A stretch of 64,000 nucleotides of DNA, taken from Pseudomonas saudiphocaensis. GTDB taxonomy: Bacteria > Pseudomonadota > Gammaproteobacteria > Pseudomonadales > Pseudomonadaceae. The notes below the pieces were generated by a model. That model searched no databases and was not told where the DNA came from. It worked only from the letters and a program-made list of their open reading frames with translations. The position numbers and the translations under genes were made by a program. The stretch is taken from positions 744,001 to 808,000 of the forward strand of contig NZ_CCSF01000001.1 in the NCBI RefSeq assembly GCF_000756775.1, read 5' to 3'. This document shows, piece by piece, positions 1 through 10,848 of this stretch (positions are counted from its first letter, which is position 1; each line of letters opens with the position of its first letter).

Positions 1-1559
1 GTATACGGATGTTGGGGGGCGGCAAAAATGGCTTCGGCCGCTCCCTGTTCAACTACTTTTCCCTGCCTGACCACCATCATCTGATGGCTCAGTGCCCGTA
101 CCACCGCCAGGTCATGGCTGATGAACAGGTAGGTCAGGTTGTACTTGGCCTGCAGCGAGCGTAATAGCTCCACCACTTGCCGTTGTACGGTTCTATCCAG
201 AGCCGATGTCGGCTCATCGAGCAGAATCAGCTCCGGTTTGAGCACCAGGGCCCTGGCGATGGCAATCCGCTGTCGCTGGCCCCCGGAAAACTCATGGGGA
301 TAGCGGTGACGGCTTTCCGGATCGAGCCCCACCTCGACCAGCGCATCGATGATCGCCTGCGCCCGCTCCTCGGCATTGCCCATGCCATGTATCTCCAGGC
401 CTTCACCAACGATCTGTCCAACCGACATGCGGGGGCTGAGGCTGCCGAAAGGGTCCTGAAACACCACCTGCATCTGTCGTCGCAGAGGGCGCACCGCGCG
501 CTGAGACATTTGTTCCAGCGCCTGATTTTGAAAACGTATTTCGCCACGACTGGAGAGCAAACGCAGGATTGCGAGCCCCAGTGTGGACTTACCGGATCCG
601 CTTTCGCCGACAATTCCCAGGGTCTGCCCTTTGGGGAGGCTGAAGCTGACGCCATCGACGGCCTTGATATGGTCCACCGTGCGCCGCAGCAAGCCCTTCT
701 TGATCGGAAACCAGACCCGCAGATCCTTTACCTCTAGCAGAGGCGGCGCTGGCTGGGCCGGCGCCGGATCTCCGCTGGGCTCGGCTGCAAGCAGTTCCTG
801 AGTATAGGGATGCTGCGGCCGGTGAAACAATTCTTCGCACGCTGCCTGTTCGACGACACGACCGCGCTGCATGACACATACGCGATGCGCGACCCGCCGG
901 ACCAGATTGAGATCATGGCTGATCAGCAGCAGGGACATGCCCAGGCGAGCCTGGAGCTCCTTGAGTAGCTCGAGGATTTTCAGCTGCACCGTGACATCCA
1001 GCGCCGTAGTCGGCTCGTCGGCGATCAACAGTTCGGGCTCGTTGGCCAGCGCCATGGCAATCATTACCCTTTGACGCTGCCCCCCGGAGAGTTCGTGTGG
1101 ATAGGCGCGAATGCGTTTCTTCGGCTCCGGTATGCCTACCAGTTCCAGCAGTTCCAGAGTGCGCGCGCTGGCCGCTTTGCCTCGCAAGCCCTTGTGCAGC
1201 TGGAGCACTTCATTGATCTGGGTGCCAACCGTGTGCAGCGGATTCAGCGACGTCATCGGCTCCTGGAAGACCATGGCGATACGATTGCCGCGTATCTGCC
1301 GCATACGTTTCTCGTCCGCCTTTAGCAGGTCTTCGCCGGCATAGCGGATTTCCCCCGCGGGGTGTCTGGCCAGCGGGTAGGGCAGCAGCCGCAGGATGGA
1401 ATGCGCGGTAACCGACTTGCCAGAGCCGCTTTCGCCTACCAGCGCCAGGGTTTCACCTTTACGGATATCGAAACTGACGCCTTCGACCACCCGCTGTGTT
1501 CTATCCAGGGTGACAAATTCGACGGCCAGGTCACGTACTTCTATCAGGTTATCGGCCAT
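1..1559 (-). CDS. nppD: ABC importer ATPase NppD/YejF, two fused nucleotide-binding domains (3' end cut by window edge)
   Basis: ATPase subunit of an oligopeptide-type ABC importer (E. coli YejF; NppD of the Pseudomonas peptidyl-nucleoside antibiotic importer). It is a tandem ATPase: the first Walker A, GESGSGKS, lies near residue 40 and a second identical one near residue 320. A signature SGGQRQR follows RHRYPHEF in the second half, with DEP-type Walker B. The ATG at 1557-1559 begins [15 protein letters not shown] and follows the stop of the permease gene by one base. The last readable residues, [12 protein letters not shown], are the usual C-terminal region of this family, so only about 10-20 residues are missing beyond the left edge. 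It powers the two permeases encoded just upstream. Confidence 0.93.
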   Translation of the reverse strand, partial: MADNLIEVRDLAVEFVTLDRTQRVVEGVSFDIRKGETLALVGESGSGKSVTAHSILRLLPYPLARHPAGEIRYAGEDLLKADEKRMRQIRGNRIAMVFQEPMTSLNPLHTVGTQINEVLQLHKGLRGKAASARTLELLELVGIPEPKKRIRAYPHELSGGQRQRVMIAMALANEPELLIADEPTTALDVTVQLKILELLKELQARLGMSLLLISHDLNLVRRVAHRVCVMQRGRVVEQAACEELFHRPQHPYTQELLAAEPSGDPAPAQPAPPLLEVKDLRVWFPIKKGLLRRTVDHIKAVDGVSFSLPKGQTLGIVGESGSGKSTLGLAILRLLSSRGEIRFQNQALEQMSQRAVRPLRRQMQVVFQDPFGSLSPRMSVGQIVGEGLEIHGMGNAEERAQAIIDALVEVGLDPESRHRYPHEFSGGQRQRIAIARALVLKPELILLDEPTSALDRTVQRQVVELLRSLQAKYNLTYLFISHDLAVVRALSHQMMVVRQGKVVEQGAAEAIFAAPQHPY

Positions 1560-1560
1560 G

Positions 1561-2580
1561 TCATTTCCTTGGGTCGAAGGCATCGCGAGCGGCCTCGCCG
1601 ATAAATACCAGCAGGCTCAGCATGATCGCCAGCACCATAAAGGCACTGATGCCAAGCCAGGGGGCCTGCAGATTCGATTTGCCTTGGGCCACCAGTTCAC
1701 CCAGCGACGGCGCGCCGGGCGGTAGGCCGAAGCCAAGAAAATCCAGCGCCGTCAGGGTGCCGATGGCGCCAGTGAGGATGAACGGCATGAAGGTCATGGT
1801 CGACACCATGGCGTTGGGCAGGATGTGGCGGAACATGATTGCAGCGTTGCCCATGCCCAGCGCCCGTGCGGCGCGCACATATTCCAGGTTGCGCCCACGT
1901 AGGAACTCGGCGCGCACCACGTCCACCAGGCTCATCCAGGAGAACAGCAGCATGATGCCCAGCAGCCACCAGAAGTTTGGTTGGACGAAGCTGGCGAGAA
2001 TGATCAGCAGGTAGAGCACCGGCAGCCCAGACCAGATTTCCAGCACGCGCTGACCGACCAGGTCGACCCAGCCGCCGTAAAAGCCTTGCAGTGCCCCGGC
2101 GATCACACCGATGACCGAACTGATCAGGGTCAGCGTCAGCGCAAATAGCACCGAGATACGGAAGCCATAGATGATGCGTGCCAGCACATCGCGCCCCTGG
2201 TCGTCGGTGCCCAGCCAGTTGGTTGTCGAGGGCGGGCCGGGTGCAGGTACCTGGAGGTCGTAGTTGATGCTGGAATAGCTGAACGGGATAGGCGGCCAGA
2301 TCATCCAGCCGTCCTTTGCCTCGATAAGCTCCTGGATGTAGGGGCTCTTGTAGTTGGCTTGCAGCGGGAATTCACCACCGAAACGGGTTTCCGGGTAGCG
2401 CTTGAAGACCGGAAAAAACCACTCGCCATCGAAACGCACCACGATGGGTTTGTCGTTGGCCACCAGTTCGGCGCCGAGGCTTAGCACGAACAGTGCGAGA
2501 AATATCCAGAGCGACCACCAGCCACGTTTGTGGGACTTGAACAGGGCAAAACGACGCTGATTGAGCGGGGACAGTCGCAT
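1561..2580 (-). CDS. nppC: ABC importer permease NppC/YejE
   Basis: Inner-membrane permease of 339 residues, YejE/DppC type. It has an N-terminal membrane segment (WWSLWIFLALFVLSLGAE), a periplasmic loop and five further membrane segments with the BPD-transport motif in EYVRAARALGMGNAAIMFRHILPNA (EAA loop that docks on the ATPase). The start was set at the ATG in 2578-2580 (MRLSPLNQRRFALF) because E. coli YejE starts the same way (MSRLSPVNQ) and it lies one base after the yejB-type stop; a start 42 bases upstream would overlap that gene. The C-terminus GEAARDAFDPRK is typical. It pairs with NppB to form the translocation channel. Confidence 0.93.
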   Translation of the reverse strand: MRLSPLNQRRFALFKSHKRGWWSLWIFLALFVLSLGAELVANDKPIVVRFDGEWFFPVFKRYPETRFGGEFPLQANYKSPYIQELIEAKDGWMIWPPIPFSYSSINYDLQVPAPGPPSTTNWLGTDDQGRDVLARIIYGFRISVLFALTLTLISSVIGVIAGALQGFYGGWVDLVGQRVLEIWSGLPVLYLLIILASFVQPNFWWLLGIMLLFSWMSLVDVVRAEFLRGRNLEYVRAARALGMGNAAIMFRHILPNAMVSTMTFMPFILTGAIGTLTALDFLGFGLPPGAPSLGELVAQGKSNLQAPWLGISAFMVLAIMLSLLVFIGEAARDAFDPRK

Positions 2581-2581
2581 C

Positions 2582-3655
2582 TCAGGCCTCCCTGCTTTCA
2601 AAATCGATTCGTGGGTCGACAAGGGTGTAGGTCAGGTCGCCGATCAGTTTCACTACCAGGCCGAGCAGCGTGAATAGGAAGAGGGTGCCGAAGACCACCG
2701 GATAGTCGCGGTTGATCGCCGCCTCGAAACTGAGTAGGCCAAGACCGTCGAGAGAGAAGATCACTTCGATCAGCAGCGAACCGGTGAAGAACATGCCGAT
2801 AAAGGCGGCCGGGAAGCCGGCGATGATGATCAGCATTGCGTTGCGGAACACGTGGCCGTAAAGCACCCGGTTCTTGCTCAGGCCCTTGGCGCGGGCGGTG
2901 ACTACGTACTGCTTGTTGATCTCGTCGAGAAAGCTGTTTTTGGTCAACAGCGTCAGGGTCGCGAAGTTACCGATGACCAGTGCGGTAACCGGCAGCGCCA
3001 AATGCCAGAAGTAATCGAGGATCTTGCCACCCAGGCTCAGTTCGTCGAAGTTTCCGGAGGTCAGTCCGCGCAGCGGAAACCAGTTCCAGTAGCTGCCACC
3101 GGCAAACAGCACGATCAATAGTATGGCGAACAGGAAGGCCGGAATGGCGTAGCCAATGATGATCGCCGAACTGGTCCAGACATCGAATGGAGTGCCATGC
3201 CGCGTAGCCTTGGCGATGCCCAGCGGGATCGAGGCCAGGTACATGATCAGCGTGCTCCATAGGCCCAGGGAAATCGATACTGGCATCTTCTCGATGATCA
3301 GGTCGGTGACCTTGGCGTCGCGAAAGAAGCTCTCGCCGAAATCCAGCCGCACATAGTTGCTGAGCATGATCCAGAAGCGCTCGGCCGGTGGCTTGTCGAA
3401 GCCGTAAAGGCGTTCGATCTCGGCGATCAGCTCAGGGTCGAGGCCCTGCGCGCCACGGTAGTTGTTACCGGCTACGGCCACTTCCGAGCCGCCACCGGCG
3501 ATACGGCTGGTAGCGCCTTCGAAGCCTTCCAGCTTGGCGATGGCTTGTTCCACCGGCCCGCCTGGCGCTGCCTGGATGATGATGAAGTTGATCAGCAAGA
3601 TGCCGAACAGGGTCGGAATAACCAGCAGTAGCCGTCGAAGGATATAGGCGATCAC
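2582..3655 (-). CDS. nppB: ABC importer permease NppB/YejB
   Basis: Inner-membrane permease of 357 residues, YejB/DppB type. The N-terminus [19 protein letters not shown] is the usual first membrane segment; the EAA-type cytoplasmic loop is seen around [24 protein letters not shown]. The gene starts with GTG at 3653-3655, which overlaps the stop of the preceding binding-protein gene by four bases (GTGA), a sign of translational coupling. The C-terminus [17 protein letters not shown] fits the family. Partner of NppC and NppD in the same operon. Confidence 0.93.
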   Translation of the reverse strand: MIAYILRRLLLVIPTLFGILLINFIIIQAAPGGPVEQAIAKLEGFEGATSRIAGGGSEVAVAGNNYRGAQGLDPELIAEIERLYGFDKPPAERFWIMLSNYVRLDFGESFFRDAKVTDLIIEKMPVSISLGLWSTLIMYLASIPLGIAKATRHGTPFDVWTSSAIIIGYAIPAFLFAILLIVLFAGGSYWNWFPLRGLTSGNFDELSLGGKILDYFWHLALPVTALVIGNFATLTLLTKNSFLDEINKQYVVTARAKGLSKNRVLYGHVFRNAMLIIIAGFPAAFIGMFFTGSLLIEVIFSLDGLGLLSFEAAINRDYPVVFGTLFLFTLLGLVVKLIGDLTYTLVDPRIDFESREA

Positions 3656-5532
3656 TCCTGGTGCTCCGCTTCTACAGGGGCGGCATCAGCAGCTTCTGAT
3701 TTGAGTGACCCTTCGTCTGGCTTCGCCGGTGCTGCAGTATCGGGTTTGTGCCACCAGGTCATCAGCCCGATATCATTGCGAGGCGTTGTTGTCGGATGCG
3801 CCAGATGGTTCCAGTAGGCGACCCGCCAGCTCTTGATGTGCCAGTTGGGTACCACGTAGTGGCCCCAGAGCAGCAGCCGATCAAGGGCACGGGTACGAGT
3901 GATCAATTCTTCCCGTGAGTCGGCGGCAATCAGCTTTTCCACTAGGGTGTCGATCGCCGGATCCTTCAGGCCGATGAAGTTGCGACTGCCCGGATTGTCG
4001 GCGCTCGCCGAGTGCCAGTACTCACGCTGCTCGTTGCCCGGCGAACTGGACTGGCCGAAGCCGCTGACGATCATGTCGTAATCACGTGAGCGCAGACGGT
4101 TGATGTATTGCGAGACATCGACGCGGCGGATCTCCAGTTCGATGCCCAGATCAGCCAGGTTGCGCTTGTAGGGCAGCAGCACACGCTCGAATTCGGCTTG
4201 CACCAATAGAAACTCGAGTTTCACGGGCTTGCCAAGGTTGTCGACCATGCGGTCGTCCTGAATCTTCCAGCCAGCGTCGGTCAACAGCTTGTAGGCCTTG
4301 CGTTGCTGTTCGCGTATGACGCCGTCGCCGGTGCTTTGCGGAAGCTCGAAAGGTTTTTCGAAAAGAGCGGCAGGTATTTGATTTCGCAATGGTTCGAGTA
4401 ACGCTAACTCCTGCTTATCTGGCAGGCCTGAAGAGGCCAGTTCGGAGTTGTCGAAATAGCTGCGCGTCCGGGTATAAGCGCCGTTGAAGAGTTGACGATT
4501 GGTCCATTCGAAGTCAAACAGCAGCGCGATGGCTTCGCGAACCCGGACGTCCTGAAGGCGTTCCCGACGGATGTTGAAGATGAAACCCTGCATCCCTTGC
4601 GGATTGTGATTGGCAATCTCGTCTCTGATGATGCGCCCGCTGCGTACGGCTTCGATGTCGTAGGCCGTTGCCCAGTTTTTCGCACTGGTTTCCAGCCAGT
4701 AATCGAAATGCCCGGCCTTAAAGGCCTGCAGCGCCACGGTATTGTCGCGGTAGTAATCAATTACCAGCTGGTCAAAGTTGTAGAAACCGCGGTTGACCGC
4801 CAGATCCTTGCCCCAGTAATCCTCGACGCGGGCATAACGGATCGAGCGGCCCGCCTGCACCCGGTCGACGCGATAGGGTCCGCTGCCCAACGGTGGCTCC
4901 ATGCTGGTGGCGCTGAAATCGCGCTCGGCCCACCAGTGCTTCGGCAGGATCGGCAGCTGGCCAAGGATCAAGGGGAGCTCACGGTTGCCGCTGTGCTTGA
5001 AGTCGAAGCGGACCCGGCGCGGTGTTTCGGCGACGACCTTTTCCACGTCGGCGTAATAACCACGATAGTGCGGCGCGCCCTGGCTGATCAGGGTTTCGAA
5101 GGTGAATACGACGTCTTCGGCCGTGACCGGTTCGCCGTCATGAAAACGCGCCTCAGGTCGCAGATGAAAACGTACCCACTGATTGTTCGGGCCTTTCTCG
5201 ATCTTCTCGGCCAGCAGGCCATAGATGGTGAAGGGCTCGTCGAGACTACTGGTGGCTAGGGTGTCGTAGATCAGGCCGATGTCGTCGGCAGCCACGCCCT
5301 TGTTGATGAAGGGATTGAGAGAGTCGAAGCTGCCAAAGCCGGCCTGGCGCAGTACACCGCCCTTGGGTGCATCAGGATTGACGTACTCGAAATGGCTGAA
5401 ATTGGCGGCGTACTTCGGCTTCTCGTCGTACAGCGTCACCGCGTGTTTGGGCGCTGCGGTCGCGAGACCGGTCAGAAAGCAGAGGCTGAGGATGCCGGCT
5501 TGCAGGACTGGCCAACGTAAGCTGTTTGTCAT
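3652..5532 (-). CDS. nppA2: Periplasmic substrate-binding protein NppA2 (YejA family)
   Basis: Extracellular solute-binding protein of family 5 (YejA-like), 626 residues from the ATG at 5530-5532. The N-terminus [19 protein letters not shown] ending in ATA/AP is a Sec signal peptide. The family motif [10 protein letters not shown] follows at about residue 45. It is the second of two tandem paralogues; its start overlaps the stop of the first by four bases (ATGA) and its own stop overlaps the permease GTG by four bases, so the five genes are translationally coupled. The order matches mltD-nppA1-nppA2-nppBCD of P. aeruginosa, where this system takes up peptidyl nucleoside antibiotics; substrate here is inferred only. 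Confidence 0.9.
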   Translation of the reverse strand: MTNSLRWPVLQAGILSLCFLTGLATAAPKHAVTLYDEKPKYAANFSHFEYVNPDAPKGGVLRQAGFGSFDSLNPFINKGVAADDIGLIYDTLATSSLDEPFTIYGLLAEKIEKGPNNQWVRFHLRPEARFHDGEPVTAEDVVFTFETLISQGAPHYRGYYADVEKVVAETPRRVRFDFKHSGNRELPLILGQLPILPKHWWAERDFSATSMEPPLGSGPYRVDRVQAGRSIRYARVEDYWGKDLAVNRGFYNFDQLVIDYYRDNTVALQAFKAGHFDYWLETSAKNWATAYDIEAVRSGRIIRDEIANHNPQGMQGFIFNIRRERLQDVRVREAIALLFDFEWTNRQLFNGAYTRTRSYFDNSELASSGLPDKQELALLEPLRNQIPAALFEKPFELPQSTGDGVIREQQRKAYKLLTDAGWKIQDDRMVDNLGKPVKLEFLLVQAEFERVLLPYKRNLADLGIELEIRRVDVSQYINRLRSRDYDMIVSGFGQSSSPGNEQREYWHSASADNPGSRNFIGLKDPAIDTLVEKLIAADSREELITRTRALDRLLLWGHYVVPNWHIKSWRVAYWNHLAHPTTTPRNDIGLMTWWHKPDTAAPAKPDEGSLKSEAADAAPVEAEHQE

Positions 5533-7379
5533 TGAGCCTTCTCCAAATCCTTCAGCCACCACGCGCGCAGCCCGAGAGTGTAGGGCGGTGTGGTGACGTG
5601 GGCGAAGCGGTTGCGGTATGCCAGGCGATGATTGTTGATGTACCAGTTGGGGATGCTGTAGTGGTTCCACAGCAATACGCGGTCAATGGCGCGGGCTGCG
5701 GAAATCTGTTCCTCGCGCGTCTTGGCGGCAATCAGTTTCTCAAGCAGCTGGTCGATGATTGGATTGGCGATCCCTGCATAGTTCCGGCCTCCCTTGATAT
5801 TCACCTGGCTCGAATGAAAGTAGAGCCATTGTTCCAGGCCCGGGCTGAGACTCTGGCCCAGGGTGGCGAGGATCATATCGTAGTCGTACTGATCCAGCCG
5901 CTGCTTGTATTGAGCAGCATCGACGGTACGCAGACGAGCCTGGATGCCGATACGTGCCAGGTTGCCGGTGTAGGGCTGGAGAATGCGCTCAAGGCGCGGA
6001 TTGACCAGCAGGATCTCGAATTCGAGAGTACGGCCATGCTTGTCTCGCAGCCCTTCGGGCTTGAGCTTCCAGCCTGCATCCTTCAAGAGCGACAGGGCCT
6101 GGCGCAGGGTGTCGCGCGGGATTCCTCGCCCATCGGTCTTCGGCAGTTCAAAGGGCTCGGTGAAGAGTTCAGCCGGAAGCTGATCGCGGAAGCGCGATAG
6201 CAGCAGCCATTCTCCACCTTCCGGCCGACCGGTGGCGGCAAAGTCGCTGTTGGGATAGTAGCTTTGGCTGCGCTGGTAGGCGCTGTAGAACAGCGCTCGG
6301 TTGGTCCATTCGAAGTCGAACAGCATGCCCAGGGCCTGGCGAACCCTGATGTCGGAAAATAGCGGCCTGCGGCCGTTCATGAACAGGGCCTGGGTCTGTG
6401 TGGGAATCTGATGCGGAATTTCGGCGCGTATTACCTCACCCCTGGATAACGCGGGAAACTGGTAGCCGTTGGCCCAGTTCTTGGCCTGGTGTTCGATATA
6501 GAAGTCGAATTCGCCGACCTTGAAGGCTTCAAATGCCACGGTGCTGTCGCGGTAGAACTCGACATCGACTCGGTCAAAGTTGTATTTGCCGCGGTTGACC
6601 GCAAGCTCCGCGCCCCACCAGTTCTTGACCCGCTCGAACTGGATCCGGCGCCCGGGCTGGACGTTGCTGATGCGGTAAGGGCCGCTACCCAGCGGGGGCT
6701 CGAAGGTGGTGGCGGTAAAGTCACGGTCCTTCCAGTAATGCTGAGGAAGGACCGGCAGCTCGCCAAGGCGCATGATCAGCTGGGTGTTATCCGCCCTGTC
6801 GAAGACGAAGCGGATCCGGTGGCGGTTGAGAATGTCGACCCGTCTGACACCCTGTAAATCGGTGCGGAAACGGGGATGACCATCCTTTATCAGCAGGCGA
6901 TAGGAAAAGGCGACATCGTAGGCGGTGATCGGATGACCATCATGAAAGCGTGCCGAATCGCGCAGGTTGAAAACCACCCAGCTCTTGTCGTCGCTGTACT
7001 CGATGGTTTCAGCGATCAGCCCATAGATCGAAGCCGGCTCATCGCCGGAAGGGTCATACAGACCGGACCCCACCATCAGCGTCTCGTTGAGCTCGCTGAC
7101 CCCGTACTGGAAGAAGCCGGGTGTGGCGATGGGGCTGGTGCCCTTGAAGGTATAGGGGTTTAGCGTGTCGAAGCTGCCAGAGGCCATCAGGCGCAGCTGT
7201 CCGCCCTTGGGCGCATCGGGGTTCGCCCAATCGAAGTGGGTAAAATTCTCAGGGTACTTGAGTGTGCCGAACTGGGCATAACCGTGGCTTTCGCTAATGG
7301 CGGCGAAAGAGGGAAAGCTCAATACCAGACAGATCAATAACAGCAGGACGGGGCGCATCAAACGGAAAATCCGATCCAT
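5529..7379 (-). CDS. nppA1: Periplasmic substrate-binding protein NppA1 (YejA family)
   Basis: First gene of the importer operon: family 5 solute-binding protein, 616 residues. The N-terminus MDRIFRLMRPVLLLLICLVLS then SFA/AISE is a signal peptide; an internal Met at residue 8 is an alternative start. The motif [21 protein letters not shown] is shared with NppA2, as are the LGSGPYRI and DFEWTNR segments, showing ancient duplication with clear divergence. About 118 bases separate it from mltD downstream-of-nothing on the same strand, leaving room for the operon promoter in 7380-7497, although I could not pick out a convincing -35/-10 pair. Confidence 0.9.
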   Translation of the reverse strand: MDRIFRLMRPVLLLLICLVLSFPSFAAISESHGYAQFGTLKYPENFTHFDWANPDAPKGGQLRLMASGSFDTLNPYTFKGTSPIATPGFFQYGVSELNETLMVGSGLYDPSGDEPASIYGLIAETIEYSDDKSWVVFNLRDSARFHDGHPITAYDVAFSYRLLIKDGHPRFRTDLQGVRRVDILNRHRIRFVFDRADNTQLIMRLGELPVLPQHYWKDRDFTATTFEPPLGSGPYRISNVQPGRRIQFERVKNWWGAELAVNRGKYNFDRVDVEFYRDSTVAFEAFKVGEFDFYIEHQAKNWANGYQFPALSRGEVIRAEIPHQIPTQTQALFMNGRRPLFSDIRVRQALGMLFDFEWTNRALFYSAYQRSQSYYPNSDFAATGRPEGGEWLLLSRFRDQLPAELFTEPFELPKTDGRGIPRDTLRQALSLLKDAGWKLKPEGLRDKHGRTLEFEILLVNPRLERILQPYTGNLARIGIQARLRTVDAAQYKQRLDQYDYDMILATLGQSLSPGLEQWLYFHSSQVNIKGGRNYAGIANPIIDQLLEKLIAAKTREEQISAARAIDRVLLWNHYSIPNWYINNHRLAYRNRFAHVTTPPYTLGLRAWWLKDLEKAQ

Positions 7380-7497
7380 GGCACTTGCGGGCTTTTCGGT
7401 CGGCTACAGTAACAGCTTGGATCGGCTGGAAAAAGATCGCTATCCATCACTCTTTGAGTCAATAAATGACAGCGCCCGGTAGTCGCGGCAGCGACGC

Positions 7498-9045
7498 TCA
7501 GGGCGCAAGATAGAGCGTCAGAGTCTGGCCGGGCTTGAGCAGTGCGCTGTCCTCGGGGTTCCAGCTCTTCAGGTGATTGAGCCGCACATTGAAGCGCTTT
7601 GCGATGTTGTACAGCGAGTCGCCTTTTCTGACCTTGTAATAGGTCGGCTCGGGGTTCTTGTCACGAGCGACGTCGACGGCCTGGATGGACAACACCTGGC
7701 CCACCTTCAGACTGCTACCTGAAAGCTTGTTCCAGCGTTGCAGATCGCGCACCGAAACCTTGTGTGTCTTGGCGATATCCCAGAGGTTGTCACCCTTGCG
7801 GACCTGGTAGCTTCTGGTTGCCGGCTGGCTGCGGGAAACCACATGCAGCTGTTCGTGCGGGCGGCCGCCGCTCGACTGCGGGATGCTGAGTACCTGGCCG
7901 ATGCGCAGGCGATCATGTTTGAGATTGTTGATGTCGCGAATGATGTTGATGGATAGATGGTGGCGATTGGCAATGGCGCCCAGGGTATCGCCGGGCTTGA
8001 CCTGATATTGCTTCCAGTCGACGACATCCTGCGGCTTCATCAGAGCCAGGTTGGCGGCGAGCATTTCAGCTTTTGCACTGGGCACCAGCAGATGTTGCGG
8101 GCCGTCCAGGGTGATGCGGCGGGTGAAGGCCGGGTTGAGCTGATACAGCTCGTCCTCGTCGAGATCGGCCAGTTGCGCAACTGTTGCCAGATTAACCCGC
8201 TGCTTCAGGGCGACCATTTCGAAGTAGGGCTCGTTGGCAATGGGGCTCAGGTTGAGACCGTAGGCCTCGGGGTTCTGAACCATTTGCGAAACCGCCAGCA
8301 GCTTGGGTACGTAATCGCGTGTTTCTCTAGGCAGCGGCAAGTTCCAGTAATCGGTTGGCAGATTGAGTTTCTGGTTGCGCTCGATGGCGCGGCTCACCGT
8401 ACCTTCGCCCGCGTTGTAGGCCGCCAGAGCCAGCAGCCAGTCATCGTTGAACAATCCATGCAGATAGGACAGGTAGCGCAGTGCTGCAGCGGTCGAGGCG
8501 GTGATGTCGCGCCTGCCGTCGTACCAACTGGTCTGCTGCAAATTGAAATGGCGACCGGTCGAGGGAATGAACTGCCACAGCCCCATGGCCTTGGCCGAAG
8601 AGTAGGCGAACGGGTCGTAGGCACTTTCGATAATGGGTAGCAGAGCCAGCTCGAGCGGCATGTTGCGCTCTTCCAGCTGCTCGACGATGTAATGGATATA
8701 AAGGCTGCTGCGTTCGCCGGCAATCTCGATGGAGCGAGGGCGGGCAGCGAACAGCAGGCGCTGTTGTTCTATTCGAGGGTTGCTGTCCAGATGTTCCTGA
8801 AGCTTATAGCCGTCTCTGATGCGGCCCCAGATATCGGAGTGCTGAAACTCGACTGACTTTGGCTCCTGCCACAGACCTTTCTGGCTCAGAGAGGTAGCCG
8901 GAAGTGCTTCGGTATTGAGGTTCGGCGACCGCGAATGCGAGATGCTCTGGCAACCGGTTATGGCGAGACAGATAGCTAGTGCCAGGACCCGGCCGGAGGC
9001 TGCCAAGGCGTCCGGAGATGGGCGATTCGAAGTGTCGGACGACAT
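7498..9045 (-). CDS. mltD: Membrane-bound lytic murein transglycosylase D
   Basis: Outer-membrane lipoprotein that cleaves the glycan strand of peptidoglycan, 515 residues. A lipobox (LAITGC, Cys about residue 32) ends the N-terminal hydrophobic stretch. The SLT domain follows with catalytic Glu in LLPIIESAYDPFAYS and AYNAGEG. Three C-terminal LysM repeats can be read: YQVKPGDTLGAIANRHH, YQVRKGDNLWDIAKTHK and YKVRKGDSLYNIAKRFN, each ending in a GQxLSI/LTL type motif. It sits between gloB and the npp operon, all on the minus strand, as in P. aeruginosa. Confidence 0.96.
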   Translation of the reverse strand: MSSDTSNRPSPDALAASGRVLALAICLAITGCQSISHSRSPNLNTEALPATSLSQKGLWQEPKSVEFQHSDIWGRIRDGYKLQEHLDSNPRIEQQRLLFAARPRSIEIAGERSSLYIHYIVEQLEERNMPLELALLPIIESAYDPFAYSSAKAMGLWQFIPSTGRHFNLQQTSWYDGRRDITASTAAALRYLSYLHGLFNDDWLLALAAYNAGEGTVSRAIERNQKLNLPTDYWNLPLPRETRDYVPKLLAVSQMVQNPEAYGLNLSPIANEPYFEMVALKQRVNLATVAQLADLDEDELYQLNPAFTRRITLDGPQHLLVPSAKAEMLAANLALMKPQDVVDWKQYQVKPGDTLGAIANRHHLSINIIRDINNLKHDRLRIGQVLSIPQSSGGRPHEQLHVVSRSQPATRSYQVRKGDNLWDIAKTHKVSVRDLQRWNKLSGSSLKVGQVLSIQAVDVARDKNPEPTYYKVRKGDSLYNIAKRFNVRLNHLKSWNPEDSALLKPGQTLTLYLAP

Positions 9046-9143
9046 TGGCTGAAAGCTTCCCCTGACGCAAAATTCGGGCGAGTTTAGGAATGCCGTTCCG
9101 GTGGGTCAAGTAAAGGCTGCGGTTTTGCGGACTGGTGCAGACT

Positions 9144-9172
9144 CTGCCGAAGCCACCGCAAGGCTTCGGCAG
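9144..9172. terminator. GC-rich hairpin between gloB and mltD
   Basis: Perfect inverted repeat CTGCCGAAGCC / GGCTTCGGCAG (11-bp arms, 7-base loop) in the 142-base gap after the gloB stop. There is no T-tract on the minus strand, so it may be a weak or Rho-assisted terminator, or an mRNA-stabilising hairpin. Confidence 0.4.
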
Positions 9173-9187
9173 ATTGACTCGTTCTGC

Positions 9188-9964
9188 TCAGAAATTGTCC
9201 TTCCAGGCCCGCAGGGCGGCGAATACTGCCTCCGGATTCTCGCTCTGGTGGGCCTTGTCGCGGCAGGCTGCGACAACGGCTGGTTGGTCACAGCGCAGGA
9301 AGGGGTTGGTCGCCAGTTCGGTACGCAGGTCGGACGGTAACGAGATCTGGCCCGCTTCGCGCAATCGGGTGACCTCTTCAAGTCGCTCGACGACTAGTGG
9401 GTTGCCCGGCTCCACAGCTATGGCGAAACGCAGGTTGCTCAGGGTGTATTCGTGGGTGCAATACACCAGGGTCTGTGCCGGCAGGGCCGCCAGGCGCTGC
9501 AGGGAGGCGAACATCTGTGCGGCGGTGCCTTCGAACAGCCTTCCGCAGCCGGCCGCGAACAGGGTGTCACCGCTCAGTAGCCAGGGTTTGTCGGCTGCTG
9601 CATGGAAATAGGCGATATGGCCCAGGGTATGACCGGGCACCTCGATCACCTCCAAGTCCTGCTCGAGGATGCAGATGCGCTGGCCGTCAGCGAGCCCTTG
9701 ATCGAGCGCGGGTATCTTCTCCGCGGCGGGGCCGTAAACCTTGGCGCCATACTGCGCCTTGAGCTGCTGCACGCCGCCGACATGGTCATGATGGTGGTGA
9801 GTAATAAGGATGTCCGTCAGCTTCCAGCCAGGGTTCGCATCCAGCCAGGCCTGAACAGGGGCGGCATCGCCGGGGTCCACTACGGCACAGTGCTGCTGTC
9901 GGGTGTCCTGCAGAAGCCAGATGTAGTTGTCGGTGAAAGCGGGCAGAGCGTCTATTTTCAACAT
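9188..9964 (-). CDS. gloB: Hydroxyacylglutathione hydrolase (glyoxalase II)
   Basis: Second enzyme of methylglyoxal detoxification: hydrolyses S-lactoylglutathione to lactate and glutathione. 258 residues, usual family length. Metallo-beta-lactamase fold with the dinuclear metal motif [10 protein letters not shown] at about residues 53-62, further metal ligand in [12 protein letters not shown] and the HEYT segment; the C-terminal HAGH-type substrate domain includes NPFLRCD. Start set at the ATG in 9962-9964 ([16 protein letters not shown], the canonical start) rather than an upstream in-frame Met. Divergent from the methyltransferase gene; the 111-base gap must carry both promoters. Confidence 0.96.
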   Translation of the reverse strand: MLKIDALPAFTDNYIWLLQDTRQQHCAVVDPGDAAPVQAWLDANPGWKLTDILITHHHHDHVGGVQQLKAQYGAKVYGPAAEKIPALDQGLADGQRICILEQDLEVIEVPGHTLGHIAYFHAAADKPWLLSGDTLFAAGCGRLFEGTAAQMFASLQRLAALPAQTLVYCTHEYTLSNLRFAIAVEPGNPLVVERLEEVTRLREAGQISLPSDLRTELATNPFLRCDQPAVVAACRDKAHQSENPEAVFAALRAWKDNF

Positions 9965-10075
9965 GGTGATGGGTCGCCAAGTCAATCGCAAAGGTGCATC
10001 CTAACAGCCGGACTCGAAAGTGAAACCGATCCCTGCTGCGGTCGCAACGAACGCAGCAATCAATGGAGTCGAGCC

Positions 10076-10834
10076 ATGACCGATGAGCCGTGCGCAGAGG
10101 CCAACGCCGCCTGGCTGGCGCTGATGAGCGAGACCAGCGACTGGTTCGGCAGTTTTCCAGGTCGGCAGTTGCTGGAGCACGAGCAGCATGTGCTGGCCCA
10201 GGAGCTAGAGCGTTTTTTCGGCAGTTACCTGGTGCATTACGGGCCGTTTGCCGATGCCACCATCGAGCCCCAGAAGCTCAAACGCAGCGTTCGCCTCGGG
10301 CCGCCGCTACCGGGTGTGGAGATTGTCTGCGAAGAGCAATCCTGGCCAATTGGCGAGCACGCAGCCGATGTGGTGGTGGTACAGCATGGGCTGGATTTCA
10401 GTCTGTCGCCCCATGCGCTGTTGCGTGAAGCCGCACGCAGTGTCCGCCCCGGCGGCCATTTATTAATCGTCGGCGTCAACCCGTGGAGCGCCTGGGGAGC
10501 CTCGCATCTGCTGTCGCGCAAGGTCTTTCGCCAGGCCCGCTGCATTCGCCCGGCACGGGTCAGCGACTGGCTGAACCTGCTCGGCTTTGCGCTGGAGAAA
10601 CGTCGGTACGGATGCTATTGTCCGCCGCTTTCTTCAAGTCAGTGGCAGGCGCGGCTATCCGGGCTGGAAACCATCGGTCAGCGATTGCAGGCGCCTGCGG
10701 GCGGCTTCTATCTGCTGGTTGCGCGTAAGCTGATGGTCGGCTTGCGGCCATTGCGTGAGCAGCGCCGCGAACCTATGGGCCAGCTGTTGCCGATGCCGGT
10801 GGCGAAGGTTAGTCGCCGCGATGCCAAACATTAA
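10076..10834 (+). CDS. Class I SAM-dependent methyltransferase
   Basis: Predicted cytoplasmic methyltransferase of 252 residues. The SAM fold is degenerate but recognisable: [13 protein letters not shown] and the [24 protein letters not shown] segment (motif for the post-I strand and 'RPGG' loop) are typical of Methyltransf_11 proteins. The start is the ATG at 10076 ([13 protein letters not shown]) preceded by GGAGTCGAGCC. It lies in the conserved gloB / methyltransferase / rnhA / dnaQ order, 14 bases before rnhA, so probably cotranscribed with it. Substrate unknown. Confidence 0.85.
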   Translation: MTDEPCAEANAAWLALMSETSDWFGSFPGRQLLEHEQHVLAQELERFFGSYLVHYGPFADATIEPQKLKRSVRLGPPLPGVEIVCEEQSWPIGEHAADVVVVQHGLDFSLSPHALLREAARSVRPGGHLLIVGVNPWSAWGASHLLSRKVFRQARCIRPARVSDWLNLLGFALEKRRYGCYCPPLSSSQWQARLSGLETIGQRLQAPAGGFYLLVARKLMVGLRPLREQRREPMGQLLPMPVAKVSRRDAKH

Positions 10835-10848
10835 GGTCAGTAATCTGC

